The notes below the pieces were generated by a model. That model was not told the origin of the DNA and did no database searches. It saw only the letters and a list, made by a program, of their open reading frames with translations. Position numbers and translations under genes: made by a program. A stretch of 64,000 nt of DNA from Natronobacterium haloterrestre (GTDB lineage Archaea > Halobacteriota > Halobacteria > Halobacteriales > Natrialbaceae), in NCBI RefSeq assembly GCF_900112205.1, contig NZ_FOKW01000003.1, positions 248,001 to 312,000 of the forward strand, read 5' to 3'. How positions within the stretch are numbered: position 1 is the stretch's first letter; each line of letters opens with the position of its first letter. Of this stretch, positions 17,998 through 26,074 are shown one piece after another.

Positions 17998-18744
17998 CTA
18001 CTTCTCTTCGCCGTCGACGTCCGCCGCCAGTCGATACCCGCGGCCTACCAGCCGCGCCGCCACGACGTGGACGTAGAAGGCCGCGAAGACGGCCGCCACG
18101 CCGACCGGCGTCGCGCTCGAGAGCGCGGTCGGGAGCACGATCCAGCCGGGTGCGAGGAACAGCGCCGCGACGGTCCAGGCGATGAAGTAACTCCCGTGGC
18201 CGATCACCGACCGATACGAACGGAGTCCCAGGGCCTCGCGGAGGCTGCCGCCCGCGGCGAGCCGACCGACCGCCGCGGGGTAGACGTAAGCGAACGACAG
18301 GACGACCAGGAGGACGGCCGTCGAGATTCCGAACAGCGAGAGCGCGCCCACGAACCCGATCTCGTCGGCCGAGGCGACGGGCAGTCGACGCAACCCGGCG
18401 ACGGCGACGGCGACCACTAATACGGGGACCACGGCGTACACGACGGTGAGGGCGGAGAGGCGACACCCCTTCCACGCCAGTTCGGCGAACGGTCGGAATC
18501 CGGGTGGGTCGTCGCCGCCACGGACGCTTCGCTCGACCACTCGCAGGAGATAGCCCAGGAGCGCGACGACGGGCACCGCGGCCAGCGAGCCGACGACGGC
18601 GGCCAGCGGGGACGGGGCAGTAACGAGAGTCAACTGCACCAGGATCGCCGTTGCGATCCCGAGGACCCCACCCGTTGCAAACAGGTCCGCAGTGCGGTCG
18701 CCGCGGAAGGGATAGCGGGCCCCGTCCTCGATTCCGAACACCAT
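17998..18744 (-). CDS. DUF4013-family membrane protein
   Basis: A 248-residue polytopic protein with about six hydrophobic segments and an N-terminal amphipathic start (MVFGIEDGARYPFRGDRTADLF), as seen in haloarchaeal DUF4013 proteins. FRPFAELAWKGCRLSAL and LAAGGSLREALGLRS connect membrane pairs. Function is unknown. The ATG at 18744 was preferred to a much longer frame that runs back through the upstream acyl-CoA synthetase gene on the same strand. It is convergent with the ABC operon. Confidence 0.78.
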   Translation of the reverse strand: MVFGIEDGARYPFRGDRTADLFATGGVLGIATAILVQLTLVTAPSPLAAVVGSLAAVPVVALLGYLLRVVERSVRGGDDPPGFRPFAELAWKGCRLSALTVVYAVVPVLVVAVAVAGLRRLPVASADEIGFVGALSLFGISTAVLLVVLSFAYVYPAAVGRLAAGGSLREALGLRSYRSVIGHGSYFIAWTVAALFLAPGWIVLPTALSSATPVGVAAVFAAFYVHVVAARLVGRGYRLAADVDGEEK

Positions 18745-18842
18745 TCTCGAGCGTGTGCCCCGTTCGGACGGGGGTCGTATAACGATTTCAGTACGCGGCG
18801 ACGACGTCGTGAACGGCGTCCGTCGGCTCGGGAGCGGCCCTC

Positions 18843-20546
18843 TCAGACCGACTCGCCGGCGTCCGCCTCCTCGGTGGCCTCGTCCCGCAGTTCCGTGCGC
18901 CGGATCTTTCCGGTCACCGTCTTGGGTAACTCCTCGCGGAACTCGATCTCGCGGGGGTACTCGTGGGCGGACAGTTCTTCGCGGACGTGGGTCTTGATGT
19001 CCTCCGCGAGGTCCGCGGACGGCTCGGCGGTCTCGCTGGGCACGACGAAGGCCTTGACGATGGTTCCGCGCTTGCGGTCCGGCTTCGGGACGACCGCCGC
19101 CTCCGCGACGGCCGTGTGTTCGCCGAGCGAACTCTCGACCTCGAACGGGCCGATCCGGTAGCCCGAGGAGATGATGATGTCGTCGGCCCGTCCCTCGAAC
19201 CAGAAGTAGCCGTCCTCGTCCTTGTGCGCGAGGTCGCCCGAGAGGTACCAGCCGTCGACGAAACACTCCTCGGTCTTCTCGGGCTTCTCCCAGTAGCCCG
19301 CGAAGAAACAGGGGTAGTCCCCCCGCTGGGCGATCTCGCCGGTCTCCCCGGGCTCGAGCGGTTCACCCGTCTCGGGGTCGACGATGTCGGCGGTGACGCC
19401 GGGCAGGGGCTTGCCCATGCTGCCGGGCCGGACCTCCATGGCGGGGTAGTTGTTGATGATCATGTTCCCCGTCTCGGTCTGCCCGTAGGTGTCGTGGATC
19501 GTCACGCCGAGGGTCTCCTCGCCCCACTCGACGACGCCGGCGGAGAGCGGCTCGCCGATCGAGAGGGCGTGACGAAGGTCGAGGTCGACCCCCTCGAGGA
19601 CCTCCTCCTTCTCCCGGAGCATCCGGTAGGCGGTCGGCACGCTGAACAGCACGGTGATCGGGTACTCGTCCAGTAGCTCGGCCCACTCCTCGGGGTCGAA
19701 CTCGCCTTCGTAGGTGAAAAGCGAGGTGCCCCAGAACCACGCGCCGAGGATGTTGATCGGTCCGGTCAGCCAGCCCAGATCGCCCGTCGACCAGTAGAGG
19801 TCGTCGTCCCGGAGGTCGGCGGCGAACCGCTGGGTCGCCGCCACGCCCGTCACCCAGCGGTGTTCGTGGAGGACGCCCTTCGCCGGACCGGTCGTCCCGC
19901 TCGTGTAGTACAGCAGTGCGTTGTCATCGCCGCTCGTTTGTGCCGTCTCGTAGGTCGGCGCAGCGTCCGCAAGCGCCGCGTCGAACTCGAGGTCGTTGTC
20001 CGCGAGGTCCCTGTTCCCGTCCCCGTCGTCGTCCCCGTCCCCGCGGTCGACGACGATCACGTGCTCGACCGACGGCGCGTCCTCGAGCGCCTCGGCGACG
20101 GTGTCGCGGTTTCCGCTCGTCGTCACCACGGCCGACGCGTCGCAGTCCGCGAGCCGGTAGGAGATGCCGTCGGGGCCGAACCGCTCGTTGATCCCGCCGA
20201 AGACGGCACCCCGCTTGAGCGTCCCGATCAGGGCGACGTAGTGTTCCGGGATTCGGGGCAAGTACGTGAACACGCGTTCGCTGCGCTCGATGCCGAGGTC
20301 CTCGAGGACGTTCGCGAACCGGTTCGATCGTTCGGAAAGCGCCTCGAAGGTCAGGGTCCGGGACTCGCCGTCGACGCCGACCTGGCGGAGCGCGACGCGG
20401 TCCCCGCCAGCGGCGTGGCGATCACAGACCTCGTGTGCGACGTTGATCGACTCGGGCGCGTCCCAGTCGGCCTCGGCGTAGATATCCTCCCAGTCGAACG
20501 ATTCGTAGGTCGACTCGTACTCCTCGAGGTTGTATTCGTCCGGCAT
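18843..20546 (-). CDS. AMP-forming acyl-CoA synthetase
   Basis: A 567-residue ANL-superfamily enzyme that activates a carboxylic acid via an acyl-AMP and loads CoA. Core motifs: YYTSGTTGPAKG (P-loop, about 215-226), HDTYGQTETGN (about 345), YLSGDLAHKDEDGYFWFEGR (hinge region, about 440) and LPKTVTGKIRR with the catalytic lysine near the C-terminus (about 545). The layout is like acetyl-/medium-chain acyl-CoA synthetases; chain length is not predictable. An Asp-Gly run (about residue 165) comes from low-complexity DNA. It is a single gene. Confidence 0.9.
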   Translation of the reverse strand: MPDEYNLEEYESTYESFDWEDIYAEADWDAPESINVAHEVCDRHAAGGDRVALRQVGVDGESRTLTFEALSERSNRFANVLEDLGIERSERVFTYLPRIPEHYVALIGTLKRGAVFGGINERFGPDGISYRLADCDASAVVTTSGNRDTVAEALEDAPSVEHVIVVDRGDGDDDGDGNRDLADNDLEFDAALADAAPTYETAQTSGDDNALLYYTSGTTGPAKGVLHEHRWVTGVAATQRFAADLRDDDLYWSTGDLGWLTGPINILGAWFWGTSLFTYEGEFDPEEWAELLDEYPITVLFSVPTAYRMLREKEEVLEGVDLDLRHALSIGEPLSAGVVEWGEETLGVTIHDTYGQTETGNMIINNYPAMEVRPGSMGKPLPGVTADIVDPETGEPLEPGETGEIAQRGDYPCFFAGYWEKPEKTEECFVDGWYLSGDLAHKDEDGYFWFEGRADDIIISSGYRIGPFEVESSLGEHTAVAEAAVVPKPDRKRGTIVKAFVVPSETAEPSADLAEDIKTHVREELSAHEYPREIEFREELPKTVTGKIRRTELRDEATEEADAGESV

Positions 20547-20712
20547 ATGTTCGGCGACAACAATGACCGATATAACTGTTATCCCGCCTCGATCTCGAGG
20601 ACAGCGGAGGCGGATCAGTTCCGGGAATCGGCGGCGAGAATCGGATCGGGATCGGTCGCGACGCTGTCGAAGAACGGTCGACGGCGAAAACGTGGAAGGC
20701 CGCGATGAAGTA

Positions 20713-20945
20713 CCACGGGCGCGGTGGCCCGTGGCTTCGCCGTGGTCTCTGGCACGAGGCCAGCGGAACGACCGATGGCGGATTTAATTCCGCCCGCGCT
20801 CGTCTCTGGAGAGACTCGCGTGGAACCAGTAACACCCGAACACACTGGGAGTGCCACCGCAACAGAGGGCGTCTGTTGCAGCCGTGGCGGGTGTATCCGT
20901 GGGCGTCCGCCCCTTCACGAGGGCGCGACACAGGCCCGGCGTCGT
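20713..20945. repeat. Run of GC-rich hairpins (possible structured RNA)
   Basis: Perfect short stems in sequence: CCACGGGC/GCCCGTGG (20713-20734), GGCGGA/TCCGCC (20777-20794), GTCTC/GAGAC (20802-20815) and an outer ACACCCG/CGGGTGT (20832-20894). The outer stem encloses GCCAC/GTGGC and GCAACAGA/TCTGTTGC (20859-20879). GGGCG/CGCCC (20901-20912) follows. The nested set in the middle is what a folded RNA would show. The strand is undetermined. Confidence 0.5.
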
Positions 20946-20946
20946 T

Positions 20947-20990
20947 CGAAAATCTCCGATTTTCGTGATCACGAAAGACTCCGTCTTTCG
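20947..20990. repeat. Three interlocked palindromes
   Basis: CGAAAATC-TCC-GATTTTCG (20947-20965), CGTGATCACG (20964-20973) and CGAAAGAC-TCC-GTCTTTCG (20972-20990) overlap by two bases each. The two outer hairpins have the same three-base loop. Confidence 0.75.
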
Positions 20991-21134
20991 GACGACACCG
21001 CGTCTTATCCTGAAGTGGGTGCGCGGGTTTTGCGAGGCCGATAACGTGGGTTCCAGCTAACAGTATGGCATCCCGATAGTTAAAAACGGGGACGCAGCCG
21101 AGCGGACGTGCTTCACCCCCGCCCGCGGTGTTGA

Positions 21135-21178
21135 CGCAAATCGAAGATTTGCGAAAGCCGAAAACCGCAGGTTTTCGG
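21135..21178. repeat. Two adjacent three-base-loop hairpins after psmB
   Basis: CGCAAATC-GAA-GATTTGCG (21135-21153) and CCGAAAACC-GCA-GGTTTTCGG (21158-21178). They lie 30-70 bases beyond the psmB stop on the minus strand and may end its transcript; the stop-proximal sequence also has a run of A residues on the plus-strand complement. Confidence 0.65.
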
Positions 21179-21207
21179 AAGGGCGGGAAACTCGCGCTGC
21201 TTTTTGT

Positions 21208-21939
21208 TTAGACGACTTCGTCGAAGTCGTGGTGCCCGTGGATGTCGACGCCCTCGTCGGTGATTTCACAGAGGAAGACCCCGTTACCCGATCCCGTGTC
21301 GCGCTCGGCGGCGGACTTGATCGAGCGGGCGGCGATCGTCGTCGCCTCGTCGTTCGAGAGGTCGTCCTCGTAGGACTGCTCGAGGTGACCGTAGGCCAGT
21401 TGCATCCCGGAACCGGTGACGGTGTAGTCGTCCTCCATGACGCCGCCGGCGGGGTCGATGCTGAAGACGTGGCTGCCCTCGTCGTCGACGCCGCCCAGGA
21501 TCGGGTGGATGGCGAAGAACGGGCCGCCGCGGGCGAAGTTACCTGCCAGGTTGGCCAGCGCCTCGATGCTCATGTCCTCGCCGCGGCGGGACTCGTAGAG
21601 GTTGACCTCGGCGCGCAGCGTCGAGATGAACGACTGGGCACCGCCGACGCTGCCGACGAGCGTCAGGGCACCGGTCGGGTGGATCTGTTCGACCTTCTGG
21701 ACGTTCTTGTTCGAGACGAATCGGCCGCCGAGGCTGGCGCGCATGTCCGTCGCGATGACGACGCCGTCCTCGGTCGTGATGCCGATGGTCGTCGTTCCCG
21801 TCTTGTTGACGTTGTCGAGATCGGCCTGGGTCAGGTCGTTGCGGGGCATCGAGCCGACTTCGGGCTCGTACGGGTTCGAGCTGTCGGCCAGCTGGTCGAC
21901 CGTCCGAGAGAAGTCCGAGTCGTGTGTGGGCGTACGCAT
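21208..21939 (-). CDS. psmB: Archaeal 20S proteasome beta subunit
   Basis: A 243-residue proteolytic subunit of the 20S core. The propeptide (residues 1-48) ends KTG, and autocleavage would expose Thr49 of TTTIGITTEDGVVIATD as the nucleophile. Also visible are ATDMRASLGGRFVSNKNVQKVEQI (catalytic lysine region) and SGMQLAYG plus SGNGVFLCEI late in the protein. The start gives the typical haloarchaeal MRTPTHD opening. A TATA box lies 24-31 bases upstream, so the transcript is probably leaderless. It stands alone, without an alpha-subunit gene nearby. Confidence 0.95.
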   Translation of the reverse strand: MRTPTHDSDFSRTVDQLADSSNPYEPEVGSMPRNDLTQADLDNVNKTGTTTIGITTEDGVVIATDMRASLGGRFVSNKNVQKVEQIHPTGALTLVGSVGGAQSFISTLRAEVNLYESRRGEDMSIEALANLAGNFARGGPFFAIHPILGGVDDEGSHVFSIDPAGGVMEDDYTVTGSGMQLAYGHLEQSYEDDLSNDEATTIAARSIKSAAERDTGSGNGVFLCEITDEGVDIHGHHDFDEVV

Positions 21940-21962
21940 TGCTCGAAGGATACGGCCGGGAA

Positions 21963-21970
21963 GATATAAA
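21963..21970 (-). promoter_or_regulatory. TATA box of psmB
   Basis: TTTATATC on the minus strand, 24-31 bases before the ATG at 21939. Confidence 0.7.
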
Positions 21971-22098
21971 ACCCCGGCGGTCACCACCGGCGTTTCCGCT
22001 TTCACGGCCGAACCGCAGACGAACACCCCTCGGCGTCGGTGCGTCGACCGCTTTCCCTCACGACATCCGACGACAGGACGGCTAGAGGGGTTATGCGT

Positions 22099-22130
22099 CG
22101 GCTCTCGAGGGGGTCGACCCTCGAGAGCCG
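22099..22130. terminator. Strong 13-bp hairpin between psmB and the 55-residue gene
   Basis: CGGCTCTCGAGGG, loop GGTCGA, CCCTCGAGAGCCG; the arms pair perfectly. It lies about 105 bases beyond the stop of the small minus-strand gene and upstream of the psmB promoter, so it may insulate the two. There is no T-run, so the terminator call is tentative. Confidence 0.45.
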
Positions 22131-22234
22131 GGACGGTTCGGTCGTCGGCCGTCGGCTATCGCTCGTCGCCCGAGACGCGTCGCTTGTCGGTGTCGTGACC
22201 GTCGAAAAGCTCGGATCGCGGTATCAGTCCATGG

Positions 22235-22402
22235 TTACTGGGCGGCTTCGTAGGCGTCCTCGACGTTTCCGAGGACCTGGTGGATCGGCAGCGTTACCCC
22301 GGCCTGTCGGGCGGCCACCGCGAGCGGCATCGCCAGGATGCCGACCACGATACACAGCTGGTACAGTGCGAACAGGGTTGCGCGGTACACGCGGGATATC
22401 AT
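22235..22402 (-). CDS. 55-residue membrane protein
   Basis: A small frame reading MISRVYRATLFALYQLCIVV and continuing through GILAMPLAVAARQAGVTL, ending VEDAYEAAQ. One hydrophobic helix (about residues 9-32) and a short polar tail suggest a single-pass membrane protein. Support comes from sensible codon use, a clear TATA box (22433-22440) at 31-38 bases, and isolation between noncoding stretches. Function is unknown. Confidence 0.7.
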   Translation of the reverse strand: MISRVYRATLFALYQLCIVVGILAMPLAVAARQAGVTLPIHQVLGNVEDAYEAAQ

Positions 22403-22432
22403 CAGCGTTCAGCCGTGGCTCAGACGAGGGCA

Positions 22433-22440
22433 GTATATAA
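22433..22440 (-). promoter_or_regulatory. TATA box of the 55-residue gene
   Basis: TTATATAC on the minus strand, 31-38 bases before the ATG at 22402; implies a leader of only about six bases. Confidence 0.6.
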
Positions 22441-22738
22441 GCTTTCTTGAAACACTGTTTCTATAATGGTTGTTAATGTAAGAACGGGTCGACGCCGTCG
22501 TGCGATTCAACTCGAGTTGCGCTAGCAGCAACTCGAGTCGGACCGGAGCCGAAATCCGACTATCCAGGCGGGAATCGACGGGAGGAATTCTCGTAACTTA
22601 TGAGCATAATCGGACTCACGTGCGCACCTGGCCCGCGGAGACGAGCCCTGTCCCGCCGTCTCGATCGGGGAGCGTTCGCGTCGCCTCGTGACGAGTCCGA
22701 ACCGCAAAGCAGGAAACCCCCCGGAACGACCACCGTAT
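22441..22738. other. Gene-free divergent promoter region
   Basis: Lies between the 55-residue gene and the DUF555 gene. It contains an AT-rich stretch (22441-22480), an 11-bp-arm inverted repeat at 22510-22538 (ACTCGAGTTGC/GCAACTCGAGT) and no convincing frame. Confidence 0.55.
22510..22538. repeat. Inverted repeat ACTCGAGTTGC/GCAACTCGAGT
   Basis: Perfect 11-base arms with a seven-base spacer (gctagca). It is placed between two divergent genes, about 200 bases from the DUF555 start; a regulatory site or cruciform is possible. Confidence 0.6.
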
Positions 22739-23095
22739 ATGGGCAACTATCTCGTCGCGATGGAAGCTGCATGGCTCGTTCGTGACGTCGAAGAGATCGA
22801 CGACGCGATCGGCGTCGCCGTCAGCGAGGCCGGGAAACGACTCAACCAGGAGGACATGGACTACGTCGAGGTCGAGGTCGGCGCGACGGGCTGTCCCGCC
22901 TGTGGCGAACCGTTCGACTCCGCGTTCATCGCGGCCGACACTGCCCTGGTGGGGCTCGCACTCGAGATGGAGGTGTTCAACGCCGACGGCGAGGAACACG
23001 CCTCCCGTATCGCCAAAAGCGAGGTCGGTGGGGCACTGCGTGACGTTCCGCTGACCGTCGTCGAGGTCATCGAATCGCCGGACGAGGACGCGTAA
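22739..23095 (+). CDS. DUF555 / UPF0212-family protein
   Basis: A 118-residue archaeal protein matching the UPF0212 pattern from [17 protein letters not shown] through the CPACG zinc-type pair (about residues 53-57) to [14 protein letters not shown]. Function is unknown. The start at 22739 matches the family's usual opening; an in-frame upstream extension has no such character. Confidence 0.88.
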   Translation: MGNYLVAMEAAWLVRDVEEIDDAIGVAVSEAGKRLNQEDMDYVEVEVGATGCPACGEPFDSAFIAADTALVGLALEMEVFNADGEEHASRIAKSEVGGALRDVPLTVVEVIESPDEDA

Positions 23096-23206
23096 CGGCT
23101 CGACTGACGGGCGTTCGTCACGCCCTCCAGGGTCGCCGGCGGTCAACGACCCACGGCCCGGACCACTGCGGACGACTTTTGACGATGCCGCCTCGAGTGT
23201 CAGGGG

Positions 23207-24733
23207 ATGCTGCGCAAGGAGTTCCTCCGCGTCTCGCGGGCCGGCGGCGGCTACCACCCGGGGTTCGCCGAGCGGTCGGACCGGCCCCTCGCGGCCCGCG
23301 TCATCGGCACATTTCAGGGCCACGTCGGGGAACCCCGGGGCGACCTCGAGGACGCGCTGACCGACCTCGAGCGCGAGAGCGACGACTACAAGCTGGTCCG
23401 CGGGCTCGCGGCCCTCGTCGAGCGCGAGACGACGTTCGAGACCGACGCGCCGATCGAACCCGAACGCGCGCGGCGCGCGGCGTTCGAGGCCGCGGAGGCC
23501 GTCGGCGTCGTCAGCGAGGAGGAACGGGCGATGGCGCTCGTCCGCGCCGGCGAGTCCCTTCCCGTCTCGGCCGACGACCTCGAGCGATCCCTCTACGCCG
23601 ACCTCGAGGAGCGACAGGTCCTGACCGCGGTCGAGCCGCGCTGGGACCCGGACGGCCTGCTCGCACAGTACAACCTCTCGCTGGCCCAGACCGCGCTGTT
23701 CGACGCGACCGAGCTCCGGGTGCGCTCGAGCGATCCGAAGGCGCTGGTGTCGGCGATCAAGCGGCTCCGGCTCATGTACGAGATCCGGCGGGACGACTCG
23801 TCGAAGGGAAACGACGCGGCCAGCGACCGCGAACTCGTCGTCACCGGCCCTACGCGGCTCTTCCGCTCGACGCGGCGCTACGGGACGCGGTTCGCGCGGC
23901 TCCTGCGAACGGTCGCGAGCGCCGAGGCGTGGCACCTCGAGGCGACGATCGACGACCGCGGCACGGAACGGACGCTTTCGCTCTCCCACGAGGACCCCGT
24001 CGACGTCCCCGACGCCGATCCCGTCACCGACGTCAGCTTCGACAGCGGCGTCGAGGCCGACTTCGCGGCCCGGTTCGAGGACCTGGACCTCGACTGGGAA
24101 CTCGTCCGCGAACCCGAACCGCTCGCGGCCGGAACGCGGGTCATGATCCCCGACTTCGCCTTCGAGTATTCCCACGGGGAGTTTCGCGTCTACTTCGAGA
24201 TCATGGGGTTCTGGACGCCCGAGTACGTCGAGAAGAAGCTGGGGCAGCTCGAGGACCTCGAGGACGTCGACATGCTCGTGGCCGTCGACGAGTCGCTCGG
24301 CGTCGGCGAGGAGATCGCCGCGCGGGACCACCGGGCGATCCCGTACTCGGGGTCGGTGCGGGTCAAGGACGTCGTCGACGCCCTCCGGGAGTACGAGCGG
24401 GACCTCGTCGCCGAGAGCGCGGCCCGACTCCCCGAGGAACTGATCCCCGAGGACGACGCCGTCGGCCTCGAGGAACTCGCCGACCGTCACGGCGTGAGCG
24501 CGGACGCCCTCGAGGAGGCGGCGTTCCCCGAACACGAGCGGGTCGGCCGGACGCTGGTCCGGCCCGCCGTGCTCGAGGAGGTCGACGCGGAGATCGAACC
24601 CGGAACGGACCTCGCGGCCGTCGAGTCGTTGCTCACCGAACGAGGGATCGGCGACTCGAGTGCCGTCCTCTCGCATCTCGGCTACCGGGTCGAGTGGGAG
24701 GGGCTCGGCGGCGGCACGGTCCGCGAGCGGTGA
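23207..24733 (+). CDS. DUF790-family nuclease (Bax1-like)
   Basis: A 508-residue archaeal protein starting MLRKEFLRVSRAGGGYHPGF, as in DUF790/Bax1 proteins, the nuclease partners of the XPB helicase in archaeal DNA repair. The middle region has LLAQYNLSLAQTALFDATEL and RLRLMYEI. The C-terminal part holds the nuclease-like core MIPDFAFEYSHGEFRVYFEIMGFW (about 315-340), with Asp and Glu in the positions expected for metal binding. In many genomes the gene adjoins xpb, but here it sits alone between DUF555 and a glutaredoxin-like gene. Confidence 0.82.
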   Translation: MLRKEFLRVSRAGGGYHPGFAERSDRPLAARVIGTFQGHVGEPRGDLEDALTDLERESDDYKLVRGLAALVERETTFETDAPIEPERARRAAFEAAEAVGVVSEEERAMALVRAGESLPVSADDLERSLYADLEERQVLTAVEPRWDPDGLLAQYNLSLAQTALFDATELRVRSSDPKALVSAIKRLRLMYEIRRDDSSKGNDAASDRELVVTGPTRLFRSTRRYGTRFARLLRTVASAEAWHLEATIDDRGTERTLSLSHEDPVDVPDADPVTDVSFDSGVEADFAARFEDLDLDWELVREPEPLAAGTRVMIPDFAFEYSHGEFRVYFEIMGFWTPEYVEKKLGQLEDLEDVDMLVAVDESLGVGEEIAARDHRAIPYSGSVRVKDVVDALREYERDLVAESAARLPEELIPEDDAVGLEELADRHGVSADALEEAAFPEHERVGRTLVRPAVLEEVDAEIEPGTDLAAVESLLTERGIGDSSAVLSHLGYRVEWEGLGGGTVRER

Positions 24734-24815
24734 GTGCGGGCGATTCCGTCTACTGGGGCCGATGTCTTCGCCTGCCTGTCGAACGCTTAGGGCCGCCCGC
24801 GATGTACGGTGCCCG

Positions 24816-25079
24816 ATGCTCGAGCTCTACCAGGCCGAGGGCTGCCCGCACAGCACCGAGGTGCGCGAGAAACTCACCGAACTCGGCGTCTCCTACGTCG
24901 TCCACAACCCGCGACTGACGGGGGACGAGGGCGGGGACGTGCTCAACGGGCAGGCCCACGCCGAACTGACTGCGATCGGCGGCGAGGACTCGATCCCGTT
25001 CCTCGTCGATACCGCCCGCGAGGAAACGCGCTACGAGAGCGAGGCGATCGTCGACTACCTCGAGGACCACTACGCGTAG
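24816..25079 (+). CDS. Glutaredoxin/GST-N-domain-like thiol protein
   Basis: An 87-residue thioredoxin-fold protein. The active-site motif is GCPHS with Cys10, and SIPFLVD at about residue 60 supplies the cis-proline loop. VDYLEDHYA ends the last helix. It is the size of a free glutaredoxin but the single-cysteine CPHS motif resembles the N-terminal domain of glutathione transferases. Haloarchaea use gamma-glutamylcysteine rather than glutathione. It precedes the dioxygenase gene by 58 bases. Confidence 0.78.
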   Translation: MLELYQAEGCPHSTEVREKLTELGVSYVVHNPRLTGDEGGDVLNGQAHAELTAIGGEDSIPFLVDTAREETRYESEAIVDYLEDHYA

Positions 25080-25137
25080 CGGTTCAGCAGTAGGGCGGGT
25101 GCTCGGACGTTATCCCGCTCGAGCGCGTACGGCCACT

Positions 25138-26070
25138 ATGGACGCATCCACGCCCGGCATCCACCACGTTACGGCCGTCGCGAGCGATCCCCAGCGGATA
25201 CACGACTTCTACGCCGAAACCCTCGGCCTGCGGCTCGTCAAGCGAAGCGTCAACCAGGACGACACGGACGTCTATCACCTCTTCTACGCCGACCACGAGG
25301 GCCGGCCCGGAACGAGCATGACCCTCTTCCCCTATCCCGAGGCGGGCTCCGGCCGGGTCGGGACGGGACAGGTCGCGGCCGTCTCGTTTCTCGTCCCTGC
25401 GGGGTCGCTCGAGTACTGGCGCGAGCGCCTCGAGGAGGCCGGCGCGGAGCCCGGGGAGGTCGTCGACCGGTTCGGGGACGACGTCCTCCCGTTCAGCGAT
25501 CCGGACGGCCTCCCGCTGGAACTGGTCGCCCGTCCCGACGCCCCCGAACCGAATCTGCCGGAGAGCCCCGTCGCGCACGCCCACGCGATCCGGGGTTTCT
25601 TCGGCGTGACGCTGTCGCTGACCGGCACCGAACCGACGGCGGACCTGCTCACGGGAATGGGCTACCGGCAGACTGACCGTTCGGCGGACGGGACCCGACT
25701 GCGCTACGAGGCCAACGGCGACCTGGGGTACGTCGTCGACGTCCTGGCGAAGCCACAGGCTCCCCGGGGCCTCCCGGGAGCGGGCACCGTCCACCACGTC
25801 GCCTACCGGATCGACCGCGAGGACCAGGGGGCGTGGCGGGAGTTCCTGATCGACCGCGGACTGCGTCCGACGGAGGTCATCGACCGGAAGTGGTTCGAGT
25901 CGATCTACGTCCGCGAGTACGAGAACGTCCTCTTCGAGTTCGCGACCGAAGAACCGGGCTACACCGTCGACGAGGACCTCGAGGCCCTCGGCGAACGTCT
26001 GGTCCTCCCGGAGTGGCTCGAGGACCGGCGGGCGGGGATCGAGGCGTCGCTGCCGGCGCTGTCGACGTAG
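25138..26070 (+). CDS. VOC-family ring-cleaving dioxygenase (MhqO-like)
   Basis: A 310-residue protein with two vicinal-oxygen-chelate modules. It begins GIHHVTAVASDPQRIHDFYA (metal-binding His in HHVT), and the second module has GTVHHVAYRIDRED (about 219-232) and VLFEFATEEPGY with a Glu ligand (about 265). This pattern fits the MhqA/MhqO group that opens hydroquinone rings. Substrate is unknown. It is probably cotranscribed with the thiol protein upstream. Confidence 0.85.
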   Translation: MDASTPGIHHVTAVASDPQRIHDFYAETLGLRLVKRSVNQDDTDVYHLFYADHEGRPGTSMTLFPYPEAGSGRVGTGQVAAVSFLVPAGSLEYWRERLEEAGAEPGEVVDRFGDDVLPFSDPDGLPLELVARPDAPEPNLPESPVAHAHAIRGFFGVTLSLTGTEPTADLLTGMGYRQTDRSADGTRLRYEANGDLGYVVDVLAKPQAPRGLPGAGTVHHVAYRIDREDQGAWREFLIDRGLRPTEVIDRKWFESIYVREYENVLFEFATEEPGYTVDEDLEALGERLVLPEWLEDRRAGIEASLPALST

Positions 26071-26074
26071 TCGG

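Larger units (their letters stand above)
20547..21207. other. Gene-free stretch between acyl-CoA synthetase and psmB, rich in hairpins
   Basis: No frame here has believable protein character, although one plus-strand frame (20724-21044) is open. From 20713 to 21178 short perfect hairpins follow each other closely (listed separately). They suggest a structured RNA or a decayed repetitive element. On the minus strand the left end also holds the promoter of the acyl-CoA synthetase gene (tataactg near 20571-20578). Confidence 0.6.

Noticed and set aside
20724-21044. Plus-strand 106-residue frame in the hairpin region
   Set aside because: Open, but it runs through successive hairpins, has no promoter or family character, and other frames there are equally open.
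20713-21178. RNase P RNA or SRP (7S) RNA
   Set aside because: I looked for their conserved cores (for RNase P, a GAGGAAAGUC-type element) and did not see them; the region is kept only as an unnamed hairpin run.
22616-24676. 686-residue minus-strand open frame
   Set aside because: It is antisense to the DUF555 and DUF790 genes and has the composition of a high-GC shadow frame (Arg/Asp/Val-rich, no family motifs).
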